A stretch of DNA of 64,000 nucleotides from Thiogranum sp. (GCA_024636585.1 JAGXGS010000035.1:1-64000); one strand, 5' to 3'. Shown: positions 46,171-55,147, counted from the first letter of the stretch. The notes: a model not told the origin generated them from the sequence alone. A program made the numbers and translations.

Positions 46171-46215
46171 CATAATGCCTCATTATGAGGCCTCGCGAGG
46201 CGGGCGCCTGCCCGC
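46171..46215. repeat. Cluster of three palindromes upstream of glgC
   Basis: Within 45 bases lie CATAATG-CCT-CATTATG (46171-46187), the perfect palindrome GCCTCGCGAGGC (46190-46201) and GCGGGC-GCCT-GCCCGC (46200-46215). They sit in the 290-base gap before glgC, between divergent genes. They could be operators, a bidirectional terminator or a repeat element. I found no other copies in the window. Confidence 0.55.
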
Positions 46216-46367
46216 AAGCGGTGCATGCCAGGATGGCTTGCGTCGCAGGTGTGCAACGGGTTGATGTATACCGCCTCTAAATGTGCATTTTCCCGTCGAT
46301 CTGGTGCGGCGGCACATGACTTGCAACGACAGGGCATTCTGTCACCCGATCAACTTCAGGCATTCTG

Positions 46368-47585
46368 ATGCTCGACAAGACTCTGGCAATCATTCTCGCA
46401 GGCGGCGTCGGATCGCGCCTGCATCCGCTCACACAACATCGCGCCAAACCGGCGGTGCCGTTTGGAGGCAAATACCGGATCATCGATTTTACCCTGGCCA
46501 ATTGCCTGCATTCCGGGATACGCCGGGTGCTGGTGCTGACCCAGTACAAATCGCACTCTCTGCAAAAACACCTGCGCGATGGCTGGTCGATCTTCAATCC
46601 GGAGTTGGGGGAATATATCACGCCGGTACCTCCGCAGATGCGCGTCGACGACGGCTGGTACTCCGGCACCGCCAATGCGATTTATCAGAACCTCTACATG
46701 ATCGAGCGCAGCGACGTCGACTGGGTGCTGATTCTTTCCGGTGATCATATCTATCGCATGGATTATGCAGAGATGATTCGCGCCCACGTGGACAGCGGTG
46801 CTGATGTGACCGTTGCGTGTATGACTCTGGGTCTGGACGAAGCGCGCGATTTTGGCGTGATGCAGATCCAGGCGGATAATTGCATCACCGCTTTCGCTGA
46901 AAAGCCGGCGGATCCGCAGCCGCTGCCGGATGATCCGCAGCAGGCGCTGGTTTCGATGGGTGTCTATGTCTTCAGTCGCAGCAAATTGCTGGACGTGTTG
47001 CAGTCAGATCATGACCGGACCAGTTCGAGCCATGACTTCGGTGCTGATATTCTGCCGGGGATGATTGCCGACAGGAGTGCCGTGGCGTACCGCTTCGGTG
47101 AACCGGGCGGGCGCGTCACACCGGATCGCTACTGGCGTGATGTCGGAACCATCGATGCCTATTATCAGGCCAACATGGCATTGCTCGATCCGGTGCCGCC
47201 GCTGAACCTCTACCAGAAGGACTGGACCATCCGAACCTACCAGGGACAGAATCCCCCGGCGCGCACGGTGCCTGGAGAGTCCGGTAACGAAGGCGTATTC
47301 GTCAATTCCATTCTTGCCAGCGGCAGTGTCATCACCGGCGGCGGTGTCAATCACTCCATCCTGTTTGCCGGTGTGAGGGTGGGCGATGAAGCCATCGTCG
47401 AGGACGCTATTCTGTTCGATAACGTGACCGTGGGTGATGGTGCACAGGTGAAGAACTGCATCGTCGATAAGAACGTCGCGATACCGCCCGGCGAAGTGGT
47501 GGGTGTCGACCTCGAGCGCGAGCGCGAGCGCTTCCATGTTTCCGAACGCGGCGTTGTCGTTATTCCAAAAAATTACCTGTTCTAA
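46368..47585 (+). CDS. glgC: Glucose-1-phosphate adenylyltransferase
   Basis: 405 aa. Nucleotidyltransferase start AIILAGGVGSRLHPLTQHRA with the allosteric/catalytic KPAVPFGGKYRIIDF, then the catalytic SGDHIYRMDYAEM and glucose-1-phosphate site (FAEKPAD). A left-handed beta helix ends the protein (VNSILASGSVITGGGVNHSILF). It makes ADP-glucose for glycogen. No glgA, glgB or glgX is in the window, so glycogen genes are dispersed. Palindromes lie upstream. Confidence 0.95.
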   Translation: MLDKTLAIILAGGVGSRLHPLTQHRAKPAVPFGGKYRIIDFTLANCLHSGIRRVLVLTQYKSHSLQKHLRDGWSIFNPELGEYITPVPPQMRVDDGWYSGTANAIYQNLYMIERSDVDWVLILSGDHIYRMDYAEMIRAHVDSGADVTVACMTLGLDEARDFGVMQIQADNCITAFAEKPADPQPLPDDPQQALVSMGVYVFSRSKLLDVLQSDHDRTSSSHDFGADILPGMIADRSAVAYRFGEPGGRVTPDRYWRDVGTIDAYYQANMALLDPVPPLNLYQKDWTIRTYQGQNPPARTVPGESGNEGVFVNSILASGSVITGGGVNHSILFAGVRVGDEAIVEDAILFDNVTVGDGAQVKNCIVDKNVAIPPGEVVGVDLERERERFHVSERGVVVIPKNYLF

Positions 47586-47664
47586 TCAGTGAAACGGGTC
47601 TCCTGTGTCAGGCGCAGCATGCTGTTATGCTAGCGCAATTATCTCACCGCAAAGGATAGGTGAC

Positions 47665-48333
47665 ATGGCGGATGACCTGACTGAGCAGAATCCAGAACGG
47701 CCCCGGGGCTTGCGCTGGCCGCAGGTGTTGCTGATCGTGACTGGAACAATGGTGGTCACAGTCGGCATCACTTACTGGGTCCTCACCTCTTACCTGTTCG
47801 TCAAGGAATTTAAGCCAGTCGAGTTGCAGGCGCGTGAGGAGCAGGTACTCGAAGCCAAGCTCCGGGCGATCGGTTTCGATGTCGGTGAACATGACCGAGC
47901 GGGCAATCTCAAGCCGGAGCCTTACAGCGAAATCGGCGCACGCCGCGAAGTCACTTTTTCCGAGCGCGAACTGAATGCGATGCTGGCGAGAAACACCGAC
48001 ATGGCGCGCAAACTTGCTATCGACCTGTCAGACGACCTGGTCAGCGCGAAGCTTCTGATTCCTTTGGACCCGGATTTTCCGATGCTGGGCGGCAAGACCC
48101 TGCGCGTGAATGCCGGAGTGGAACTGGCCTACCAGGGCAGCAAGCCGGTTGTCGTTCTCAGGGGCGTGAGTGTGATGGGCGTTCCGGTTCCAAATGCCTG
48201 GCTTGGCAACCTGAAAAATGTCGATCTGGTCGGCGAATTCGGTGCAAATCAGGGCTTCTGGAAAACGTTTTCCGAAGGCGTGGAGGACATCCAGGTCGAA
48301 GAAGGCCGAATGAAGATCAAGCTTCGTGAATAG
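47665..48333 (+). CDS. Hypothetical membrane-anchored protein
   Basis: 222 aa from ATG 47665, preceded by AGGATAGG. One TM helix at about 18-42 (PQVLLIVTGTMVVTVGITYWVLTSY) with a short basic cytoplasmic N-terminus. The periplasmic part (about 45-222) has a helical region (EEQVLEAKLRAIGFDVGEHD), then a beta-rich domain with VTFSERELNAMLARNTDMAR and VVLRGVSVMGVPVPNAWLGN. It resembles lipid-handling or assembly accessory domains in feel only. No assigned function. It is followed 50 bases later by a lipoprotein gene, perhaps in one operon with it. Confidence 0.65.
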   Translation: MADDLTEQNPERPRGLRWPQVLLIVTGTMVVTVGITYWVLTSYLFVKEFKPVELQAREEQVLEAKLRAIGFDVGEHDRAGNLKPEPYSEIGARREVTFSERELNAMLARNTDMARKLAIDLSDDLVSAKLLIPLDPDFPMLGGKTLRVNAGVELAYQGSKPVVVLRGVSVMGVPVPNAWLGNLKNVDLVGEFGANQGFWKTFSEGVEDIQVEEGRMKIKLRE

Positions 48334-48383
48334 AAGCGGACTATATTCAGTGTGCCGATCGTTGATTGCTAAAGGAGTGGATC

Positions 48384-48863
48384 ATGACGCGAACTTTTCC
48401 GGCACTGGTTGTTGCGGTGTGGCTGACGGCATGTGGCGCACCGGGTCTGGATTACTCAGGTTATACAGTACCTGCCGGATCAGAAATCATGCTGAACCGG
48501 GAAATCGGGATTCCGTCCGGTAGCGCGCACGTCAAATTTCAGCATGGCAAACTGTCTGCCGGCGTCGATTCGTATACCATTAACTGCGAGTTTCGAGTCA
48601 GAGATCTGGGGCCACAGGTCGTAGAGCCCGGCTCTTTTACGGTGACGCGCAGCGGTGATTCCCGGGAGTGGGCGATCTCGCCTTATACGGTCCGTGTATG
48701 GAAGTCGATGACTCTCGAGTCTGCTCGGCAGGCCGACCCGGTTCATCTCATCTGCCAGAAATGGGTGGATGTCGACCGGGCCACTAATATTTCAATCAAC
48801 GAAATGCGCGATGCGCTGGGTGCCTGGGTCAGTTTTCCGCAGGCACCGCAGGCCCGTCTCTAG
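48384..48863 (+). CDS. Hypothetical lipoprotein
   Basis: 159 aa from ATG 48384, GGAG six bases upstream (ggagtggatc). Lipoprotein signal with lipobox LTACG, Cys at about residue 17, followed by GAPGLDYSGYTVPAGSE. The mature domain is beta-rich (HVKFQHGKLSAGVDSYTINCEFRV split across two strands) with two further Cys that may form a disulfide. Gly at +2 predicts outer-membrane sorting. The family is unknown to me. The stop overlaps the stop of the convergent deaD gene. Confidence 0.65.
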   Translation: MTRTFPALVVAVWLTACGAPGLDYSGYTVPAGSEIMLNREIGIPSGSAHVKFQHGKLSAGVDSYTINCEFRVRDLGPQVVEPGSFTVTRSGDSREWAISPYTVRVWKSMTLESARQADPVHLICQKWVDVDRATNISINEMRDALGAWVSFPQAPQARL

Positions 48864-50770
48864 GATTCGCTGGACGGAGTCTTGCGCGCGGCCGGCGCTT
48901 TGCTCTTCGGCTTTGCCTTGGCCCGGGGCTTGTTCTTGTCGCGACTTTTCGGTTTGTCTTTGCCTTTGCTTTTGGCCTTGTCCTTTGCTCCGCCTTTGCC
49001 GCCCGGCTTCGCCGACAGCTTCAGCTTGGGCCGACGCTTCACCGGTTGCTCTCCGGCGACGCTTTCCCCGGCTTTACCAACGCTGGATATGTTGAGACGC
49101 TGCTGGCAGACCCAGGCTTTTTTCAAGGCCTCGAACGTTTCCTTCGGCATCTCCGCGGGCAGATCGACGGTGCTGAAATCTTCGAAGATCTCAATGTGCC
49201 CGATATACTTGCTATCCAGCTCGGCTTCATTGGCAATCGCACCAACAAGATTGCCGGGTTTCACGCCATGCTCATAACCGACCTCCACGCGAAACCGCTG
49301 CATGGGAACGTCTGCCTGACCCTTTAACGGCAGTGCTTCGCCAGAGAAAGCTTCACTGCGTTTGTGTTTGCGGGGTTCGCCGGCGCCGGGCTTCTCATGC
49401 CGGTCCGGTCTGGCGGCTTCGCGCGGCGCTTTGATCTTGCCCTGTTTTTCACTTAACAGCAGCGGTTCATCACCCTGCAGCAGGCTTGCCAGCGCTGCGG
49501 CGATTTCCATGGGTTCGGCGTTGCTCTCCTGTTGTACCTCAGTGAGCATCTGGTAAAACAGTTCGTTCTTTTCGGTAGCCAAAGAGTCGTGCACACGTTG
49601 CTTGAAGCGGACGATACGCGCCTGATTGATATCGCTGGCAGTCGGCATCTGCATCGGCGGAATGGGCTGGCGGATGGTTTTTTCGATCGCGCGCAGCAGT
49701 CGCTGTTCGCGCGGCGCCACGAACAGGATGGCATCGCCCTTGCGACCGGCGCGGCCGGTACGGCCGATGCGATGGATGTAGGCTTCCACATCCGTAGGAA
49801 TATCGTAATTGATGACATGGCTGATGCGTTGGACGTCAAGGCCGCGCGCCACCACATCGGTGGCGACCAGGATGTCCAGCTGGCCTTTTCTGAGTCGGTC
49901 GACGATGCGTTCGCGCTGCGCCTGGGCAATATCACCGTTCAAGGCTTCGCAGGCATGCCCGCGTGCGGCGAGTTTTTCGGTCAGATCAACGGTCTCGGTC
50001 TTGGTGCGCACGAAAATCAGCATCGCATCAAAGTCCTCGGCCTCGAGGATACGCGTCAGTGCGTCCAGCTTGTGCATGCCGCTGACCGGCCAGTAACGCT
50101 GATTGATGGATTCCGCGGTGGCGGTGCGGGTGACGATTTTGATGACCTGGGCATCGTGCAGATGCTGTTGCGCCACCTTCTGGATTTCCTTCGGCATGGT
50201 CGCTGAAAACAGCGCGACCTGACGCTTTTCGGGGATTTGTTCCAGCACCCACTTCACGTCATCGATAAAGCCCATGCGCAGCATTTCATCGGCTTCGTCC
50301 AGCACCAGCGTCTTTAACTTGTTGAGCTGCAGTTTGCCGTTGCGCATGTGGTCCATGACCCGGCCGGGCGTTCCGACCACCACGTGCACGCCGCGCTTCA
50401 ATTGACGCAGCTGTCCTTCGTAGGACTGGCCACCGTAGATCGGTAACACGTGAAAATCCGGCAGGTGACGCGCGTACCGCTGAAAGGCCTCTGCGACCTG
50501 AATGGCCAGTTCACGGGTAGGGGCCAGCACCAGCACCTGTGGCTGGCGCAGCGACAGATCCAGCCGCGTCAGCAGCGGCAACGCAAAAGCGGCGGTTTTG
50601 CCGGTACCGGTCTGGGCCTGGCCGATCATGTCCTGGCCGGAGAGCAGAACCGGGATGCAGGCGGCCTGGATTGCCGAGGGCTGTTCGTATCCGACTTCTT
50701 CCAGCGCCTTTAATAGCGGAGCGGCGAGGCCCATGGTCTTGAAGGCGGGGATCGGGGTAGTATCGGACAT
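48860..50770 (-). CDS. deaD: DEAD-box RNA helicase DeaD/CsdA
   Basis: 636 aa. Q motif (FKTMGLAAPLLKALEEVGY), Walker A AQTGTGKT, PTRELAIQ, the DEAD box in VLDEADEMLRMGF, SAT, and HRIGRTGRAGR are all present in residues 1-380. A dimerisation stretch is followed by a DbpA-type RNA-binding domain at about 490-555 (RVEVGYEHGVKPGNLVGAIA). The last 60 residues are a Lys/Pro/Ser-rich tail (KGKDKPKSRDKNKPRAKAKP). In E. coli DeaD unwinds structured RNA for ribosome assembly in the cold. A long upstream gap may hold its regulated leader. It is convergent with the lipoprotein gene. Confidence 0.95.
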   Translation of the reverse strand: MSDTTPIPAFKTMGLAAPLLKALEEVGYEQPSAIQAACIPVLLSGQDMIGQAQTGTGKTAAFALPLLTRLDLSLRQPQVLVLAPTRELAIQVAEAFQRYARHLPDFHVLPIYGGQSYEGQLRQLKRGVHVVVGTPGRVMDHMRNGKLQLNKLKTLVLDEADEMLRMGFIDDVKWVLEQIPEKRQVALFSATMPKEIQKVAQQHLHDAQVIKIVTRTATAESINQRYWPVSGMHKLDALTRILEAEDFDAMLIFVRTKTETVDLTEKLAARGHACEALNGDIAQAQRERIVDRLRKGQLDILVATDVVARGLDVQRISHVINYDIPTDVEAYIHRIGRTGRAGRKGDAILFVAPREQRLLRAIEKTIRQPIPPMQMPTASDINQARIVRFKQRVHDSLATEKNELFYQMLTEVQQESNAEPMEIAAALASLLQGDEPLLLSEKQGKIKAPREAARPDRHEKPGAGEPRKHKRSEAFSGEALPLKGQADVPMQRFRVEVGYEHGVKPGNLVGAIANEAELDSKYIGHIEIFEDFSTVDLPAEMPKETFEALKKAWVCQQRLNISSVGKAGESVAGEQPVKRRPKLKLSAKPGGKGGAKDKAKSKGKDKPKSRDKNKPRAKAKPKSKAPAARKTPSSES

Positions 50771-51225
50771 GATGGGTTGACCTGAGAGTTAATGCGCAAA
50801 AACGCAAGTATACAACATAAGAATAGCGTGTTGATTCACGCCGGCTCGTCCACGCCAGTCGCTGGCGGGGGATTTTCCAGTGTATTCACAACCACCTGGA
50901 TGAGCCTTGTGCGACGAGCTGCGCACGTATCGCGGAGGCGAAGGGTGCGGGATCTTGTGCCGGTATCGAGGTGGCATGCAGCCGGAGCTGTGGAGTGCCT
51001 CAATGACCTCGGATCATATGGGGTGGGAAAGTCACTCATATTAGCATATTAGGAGTGACTAAATGAAATCCGCGTGCAAACTCTCGCCGATCAGCCGTTG
51101 ATTGCCGCCCGGCTATTGATCGAACGGGTGTTCCCAAGCAAAATGCGCTCCTGCTTTTTCTCCCGGCGCCGTGGTGCCGGATAATCACAGTCTGATCTGT
51201 ACGAATCATTTAAGAGGAACAATCG
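50771..51225. promoter_or_regulatory. Divergent deaD/adk intergenic region
   Basis: A 455-base gap with no supported ORF. Two inverted repeats stand out: AGTCACTC and GAGTGACT at 51030-51037 and 51053-51060 (an 8-bp stem with an A+T-rich 15-base loop), and CCGGCGCC-GT-GGTGCCGG just before adk. Leaders of cold-shock genes such as deaD are often long, and this space would allow one on the minus strand. I cannot place either promoter with certainty. Confidence 0.5.
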
Positions 51226-51873
51226 ATGAAGTTAATTCTGTTGGGTGCGCCGGGTGCCGGCAAGGGAACCGTGGCCAAATTGCTGACCAAGATGGATGGC
51301 TCGGTGCAGATCTCCACTGGCGACATTCTGCGTGGTGCCGTGCAGGCCGGTTCCGACCTTGGCAAGCAGGCCGAAGCGTTCATGAAAGCCGGTGATCTGG
51401 TACCCGATGAATTGATCATGGGCATCATGGAAAAGCGCCTGCAGGATCCCGATTGTGCAAAAGGCTTTTTGCTGGACGGATTCCCGCGCACCATTCCGCA
51501 GGCCGAAGCGCTGAATGATCTGCTGGACCGGATTGGCATCAAGCTCGACATGGCGGTCAACATCGACGTGCCGCGCGACGTGATCCTGGATCGTCTCACT
51601 ACCCGCCGCACCTGTTCCAATACCGATTGCCAGGCGATCTACAACGTCAAGAGCAATCCTCCGAAGCAGGAAGGTATCTGCGACAAATGCGGCAGCCCGG
51701 TAATTCAGCGTGAAGACGAAACCGAAGAGGCGATCAGCCATCGCCTGGAAACTTACAATGAAAAAACCGCGCCGCTGATCGGTTTCTACGATAAGCAGGG
51801 TCTGCTGATGACCGTCACTGCCACTGATAGCAATGACGTGATCGAAGCGGTCAAGGCGAAGTTGGAAAGCTGA
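51226..51873 (+). CDS. adk: Adenylate kinase
   Basis: 215 aa, the long form. P-loop LLGAPGAGKGTVAKLL, NMP-binding RGAVQAGSDLG, and the conserved GFLLDGFPRTIPQA. The LID region carries four Cys (RTCSNTDCQAIYN and ICDKCGSPV), so it should bind zinc. E. coli Adk has no such Cys. It interconverts ATP+AMP and 2 ADP. GAGG lies just before the ATG (aagaggaacaatcg). An intrinsic terminator follows. Confidence 0.97.
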   Translation: MKLILLGAPGAGKGTVAKLLTKMDGSVQISTGDILRGAVQAGSDLGKQAEAFMKAGDLVPDELIMGIMEKRLQDPDCAKGFLLDGFPRTIPQAEALNDLLDRIGIKLDMAVNIDVPRDVILDRLTTRRTCSNTDCQAIYNVKSNPPKQEGICDKCGSPVIQREDETEEAISHRLETYNEKTAPLIGFYDKQGLLMTVTATDSNDVIEAVKAKLES

Positions 51874-51896
51874 GAAAAACACTCAGGCGTTAACTG

Positions 51897-51924
51897 AAAA
51901 GGCGGCCGATTGGCCGCCTTTTTT
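51897..51924. terminator. Bidirectional intrinsic terminator between adk and feoC
   Basis: AAAAGGCGGCC-GATT-GGCCGCCTTTTTT has a 7-bp GC stem with an A run before and a T run after. It can therefore end transcripts from adk on the plus strand and from feoABC on the minus strand. Confidence 0.88.
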
Positions 51925-51930
51925 GTTGTA

Positions 51931-52209
51931 TCAGCGATGTCCGCAACCGGCTGGCAGCTCGGGTACCACCGGTATCACATTCGCCGGCTGCCGGTTCCAC
52001 ACATAGATTTCGGTGGTGGCCGAATCGCATTGGGTGCAGCTGCCGCCGCAGGAGGCGGTAGCCATCTGGCGATAGATCTTGCCCTTCTGTATCCACACTT
52101 CGAGCATGCCGCGCACGGCATCGGGATCGGCATCGAAATGCAGCGCGATATCGGCGAGCGCGACCTGGCCGCGCGTTTCGATGTAGCGGCGTATGTCGGA
52201 CAGAATCAC
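51931..52209 (-). CDS. feoC: FeoC-like [Fe-S] winged-helix protein
   Basis: 92 aa. Winged-helix start ILSDIRRYIETRGQVALADIA with ALHFDADPDAVRGMLEVWIQ, then a Cys loop CGGSCTQC typical of FeoC, which may bind an oxygen-sensitive 4Fe-4S cluster. FeoC is proposed to regulate transcription of feo or stability of FeoB. About 25 residues after the Cys loop extend beyond the E. coli length (78 aa) and end with CGHR. It overlaps the end of feoB by four bases and is last in the operon. Confidence 0.85.
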   Translation of the reverse strand: MILSDIRRYIETRGQVALADIALHFDADPDAVRGMLEVWIQKGKIYRQMATASCGGSCTQCDSATTEIYVWNRQPANVIPVVPELPAGCGHR

Positions 52210-54569
52210 GCTTCAGCCTGCGCGGGTTTGGTGTTGGACGCCGGCAGATGGCTGCGCTGTTCCCAGCGCCGTAAACCGAATATCACTGCCGCAAAACACA
52301 GCCACATGCCCAGCAGCCATGCAGTGGAAGATTGGGGATGCACATCAAAACGGGCGATCTGGTAGAAGCTGGATGCGGTGATGTAGGCAACCGCTGTTGT
52401 CCAGCTCGCCACAAAGATGGCCCATCCGCGTCCGGCCTCGCGCTTGATGGCGCCGATGGTGGCGACGCAGGGGAAATACAGCAGCACGAATAAAAGATAG
52501 GCGAAAGCTCCCGCCTGACCGTCGAATCGCGTCACCATGGCGCCGAACACGCCCGAATTGACGCCCTGCGCGGCGGCTGCAGCATCGGCGTGACTGACAT
52601 CACCGATATTCAGGCCCAGCGGGTCGAGCACGCTGTCGCGCAGATCCGCCAGATTTTCGGGTATCGTGGCGGCCGCGGCGTTCAATTGTCGCCACAGCGA
52701 GAAGGCTTCTTCCTCACCAGTTTCGTTGCCTGTGGCCAGTGCGGAATACAGGTTGTCGAGCGTCCCGACCACAACTTCCTTGGCCAGGATGCCGGAGAAA
52801 ATGCCGACCACCGCGGGCCAGTTATTTTCCTGTATGCCCATCGGTGCAAAGACCGGCGTCACCACGCGACTGGCCGCGCTGAGTACTGATTTATCGCTGT
52901 CTTCGTTCCCGAATGAGCCATCGGTACCGATTGAATTGAGCACGTTCAGCGCCAGCACCATCAGTATGATGACCTGACCCGCTTCCTTGATAAACAGCCG
53001 TACCCGATCCCAGGCGCGCAACATGATGCCTTTCAGGGTCGGCAGATGGTAAGGTGGCAACTCCATCATAAAGCCGCTGCTGCTGCCAGGCAGCAGGCTG
53101 CGTTTCATCAGCAGTCCGGTGAGAATGGCCACCGCAATGCCGGTCAGATAGAGGGCGAATACGATGTTCTGTCCCGAAGTCGGGAAGAACGCTGCGGCGA
53201 ACAGCGCATAAACCGGCAGGCGAGCGCCACAGGACATGAACGGGTTCATCAGAATAGTGAGCTTGCGTTCGCGTTCGTTCTCCAGGGTGCGGGTCGCCAT
53301 CACTGCCGGCACATTGCAGCCGAAGCCCACGATCAGTGGCACGAAGGCCTTGCCGGGCAGGCCGATGGCGCGCATGGAACGATCCATGACAAATGCCGCG
53401 CGCGCCATGTAGCCGGAATCCTCGAGCGCTGACAGAAACAGATAGAGGGCGCCGATGATCGGGATGAAGGTCGCCACTACCTGGATACCGCCACCGACAC
53501 CGTCGGCCAGTAATACCCGTAGCCAGTCCGGACTTCCCATCCCGCTCAGCAGCTCGCCGAAGCCGGCGACAAATACTGCGTTGGCCGCACCATCAAAGAA
53601 ATCGATAAACGCACCACCGATGTTGATGGTGAACAGGAACATCAGGTACATGATCGCCAGGAACAGCGGAATGCCGGTCCATTTTCCGAGCACCAGCCGG
53701 TCGATGTCATCACTCAGCGTGCGGGTGATCTTGCCCTTGTTGTGCGAAACCTTCTGCGCCAGAGTGTGCGCGTGACTGAACCGGGTATCAGCAATCAGAA
53801 TGTCGGCATCTTCACCCGCCCGATTGGCGATCTGTTTACGCCAGTCGGCGATTTTTGCGCTGATCCCATCCGCCAGCAGCTCGTTGCTGAGCGCATCATC
53901 ACCTTCGATCAGTTTGAGCGCCAGCCAACGACGATTGGCGGCTGACTGGTCAGCGAGTTCCGGTTCCAGGTCGGCGACAGCCTGTTCAACGACTTCGTCC
54001 AGTGCCAGCGAAAAGCCACCCGGCTGTTGGCCGTTGGCAACGGCCAGCATGCGTGCTTTTAATTCCGTCGTGCCTTCGCCGGTCACCGCAACAATCGGCG
54101 CCACCGGACAGCCGAGATTCTGCGCCAGTACTTCGGTATCGATCTGAATGCCACGCTTGCGCGCCACATCCATCATGTTGAGCGCAATGACCACTGGCAC
54201 ACCCATTTCCAGTAGCTGCACGGTGAGGTAAAGATTGCGCTCCAGATTGGACGCATCGATGACGTTCACCACCAGGTCAGCGTCGCGTGACAATAGATAG
54301 TCGCGGGTGACTTTTTCATCCAGAGAACTGGCATCGAGCGAATAGATGCCGGGCAAATCGATCGCGGCTACCGGGCGTCCATCCAGCTCAAAGCGACCTT
54401 CCTTGCGATCGACGGTGACGCCAGGCCAGTTGCCGGTACGCTGACGGATGCCGGTAAAGGCATTGAATAAAGCGGATTTGCCGCAGTTGGGATTGCCGGC
54501 CAGTGCAATGGTCAATACGCCGCCTTTGCGCGGCGAAACCCTGTCAGGACTGTTATCGCAGCAACCCAT
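52206..54569 (-). CDS. feoB: Ferrous iron transporter B
   Basis: 787 aa. N-terminal G domain with LAGNPNCGKSALFNAFTG (G1), the switch/G3 AIDLPGIYSLD and NMMD (G4), then a GDI helical domain (to about 270). The membrane part has two gate repeats (LADGVGGGIQVVATFIPIIG with VGFGCNVPAVMATRTLE, and later the IFSGILAKEVVVGTLDNLY region). It brings Fe2+ into the cytoplasm under low oxygen. Its ATG overlaps the feoA stop (TGATG). Confidence 0.96.
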   Translation of the reverse strand: MGCCDNSPDRVSPRKGGVLTIALAGNPNCGKSALFNAFTGIRQRTGNWPGVTVDRKEGRFELDGRPVAAIDLPGIYSLDASSLDEKVTRDYLLSRDADLVVNVIDASNLERNLYLTVQLLEMGVPVVIALNMMDVARKRGIQIDTEVLAQNLGCPVAPIVAVTGEGTTELKARMLAVANGQQPGGFSLALDEVVEQAVADLEPELADQSAANRRWLALKLIEGDDALSNELLADGISAKIADWRKQIANRAGEDADILIADTRFSHAHTLAQKVSHNKGKITRTLSDDIDRLVLGKWTGIPLFLAIMYLMFLFTINIGGAFIDFFDGAANAVFVAGFGELLSGMGSPDWLRVLLADGVGGGIQVVATFIPIIGALYLFLSALEDSGYMARAAFVMDRSMRAIGLPGKAFVPLIVGFGCNVPAVMATRTLENERERKLTILMNPFMSCGARLPVYALFAAAFFPTSGQNIVFALYLTGIAVAILTGLLMKRSLLPGSSSGFMMELPPYHLPTLKGIMLRAWDRVRLFIKEAGQVIILMVLALNVLNSIGTDGSFGNEDSDKSVLSAASRVVTPVFAPMGIQENNWPAVVGIFSGILAKEVVVGTLDNLYSALATGNETGEEEAFSLWRQLNAAAATIPENLADLRDSVLDPLGLNIGDVSHADAAAAAQGVNSGVFGAMVTRFDGQAGAFAYLLFVLLYFPCVATIGAIKREAGRGWAIFVASWTTAVAYITASSFYQIARFDVHPQSSTAWLLGMWLCFAAVIFGLRRWEQRSHLPASNTKPAQAEA

Positions 54570-54787
54570 CAGTCGATGAGCTCCGCCTGCAGCTTCTCGG
54601 CCATACCACCGCCGAGCGCAACCCGATTACCCTGCTTGGCGATTACCACGCCACGGCCGCGGTGGTGCAGTATCTCGATTTCCGACCCCAGGCTGAGCCC
54701 CAGCGACAGAAAGCGCCGTACCAGCATACGATTGCCATCGATAGCTATCAGGCGCACTTTTTTACCGACTGGAACATTACTGAGCAT
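54569..54787 (-). CDS. feoA: Ferrous iron transport protein A
   Basis: 72 aa from ATG 54787; the track's longer ORF would run through the Fur box and is rejected. The SH3-like FeoA fold shows LSNVPVGKKVRLIAIDG, RRFLSLGLSLGSEIEILH and VALGGGMAEKL. FeoA binds FeoB in the cytoplasm and is needed for its activity. First gene of feoABC. The ribosome binding site is weak. Confidence 0.93.
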   Translation of the reverse strand: MLSNVPVGKKVRLIAIDGNRMLVRRFLSLGLSLGSEIEILHHRGRGVVIAKQGNRVALGGGMAEKLQAELID

Positions 54788-54822
54788 TAGCTTTGACACG
54801 TCATCGCCCGCAAGGGTTGAAT

Positions 54823-54841
54823 GAGAATGGTTATCATTATA
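54823..54841 (-). promoter_or_regulatory. Fur box with embedded -10 of feoA
   Basis: On the minus strand TATAATGATAACCATTCTC matches the 19-bp Fur consensus at 16 positions. It also contains TATAAT, a likely -10, so Fur-Fe2+ would cover the promoter and repress feoABC when iron is sufficient. It lies 35 bases before the feoA ATG. Confidence 0.85.
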
Positions 54842-55003
54842 TCGGAGTTCTGATATTAGTAAACACTGAAGCTGGTGTCGCGCCGCGGCGACGCCCACCA
54901 GGTCAGACACATCAGCAAGTTAGGGTTTCGGTGGATTAACACTGTCGGGCGGGGGTGACAGGAAAGACCGGCAGCGGCGTCACGGGACCTTGTGCAAGGT
55001 CTG

Positions 55004-55147
55004 TATAACATTTTGAAAAACAAATATATTATTTGCCTGAATAGTTTCTGGCACATGCCTTGCTTTAGCCGTAAATGATGACCATAGCGCGATTCACGGT
55101 TTTACCCAACCAAGGGTTTGACGCGGCATACCTGCCGCGTTTTTTTT
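55004..55147 (+). ncRNA. Candidate small RNA ending in an orphan terminator
   Basis: The gap between feoA and sulP, both on the minus strand, holds a strong plus-strand terminator (see 55121-55147) with no gene in front of it. Upstream are a dyad GACCTTG-TG-CAAGGTC (54986-55001), a -10-like TATAAC (55004-55009), and a hairpin CAAATA-TAT-TATTTG (55021-55035). A transcript from about 55016 would be about 130 nt, A+T-rich at its 5' end, and has no credible ORF. No clear -35 is visible, so an activator at the dyad would be needed. This is an inference from layout. Confidence 0.4.
55121..55147 (+). terminator. Orphan intrinsic terminator
   Basis: ACGCGGCA-TACC-TGCCGCGT followed by a run of T is a textbook intrinsic terminator in plus orientation. 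On the minus strand the sequence beyond the stem is caaaccc, so it does not end sulP well. It therefore points to a plus-strand transcript. Confidence 0.8.

Noticed and set aside
54986-55001. MerR-type operator (GACCTTG-TG-CAAGGTC) with a 19-bp spaced promoter
   Set aside because: The dyad is good, but no acceptable -35 lies at the required distance, and no MerR-family gene adjoins it. Kept only as part of the small RNA idea.
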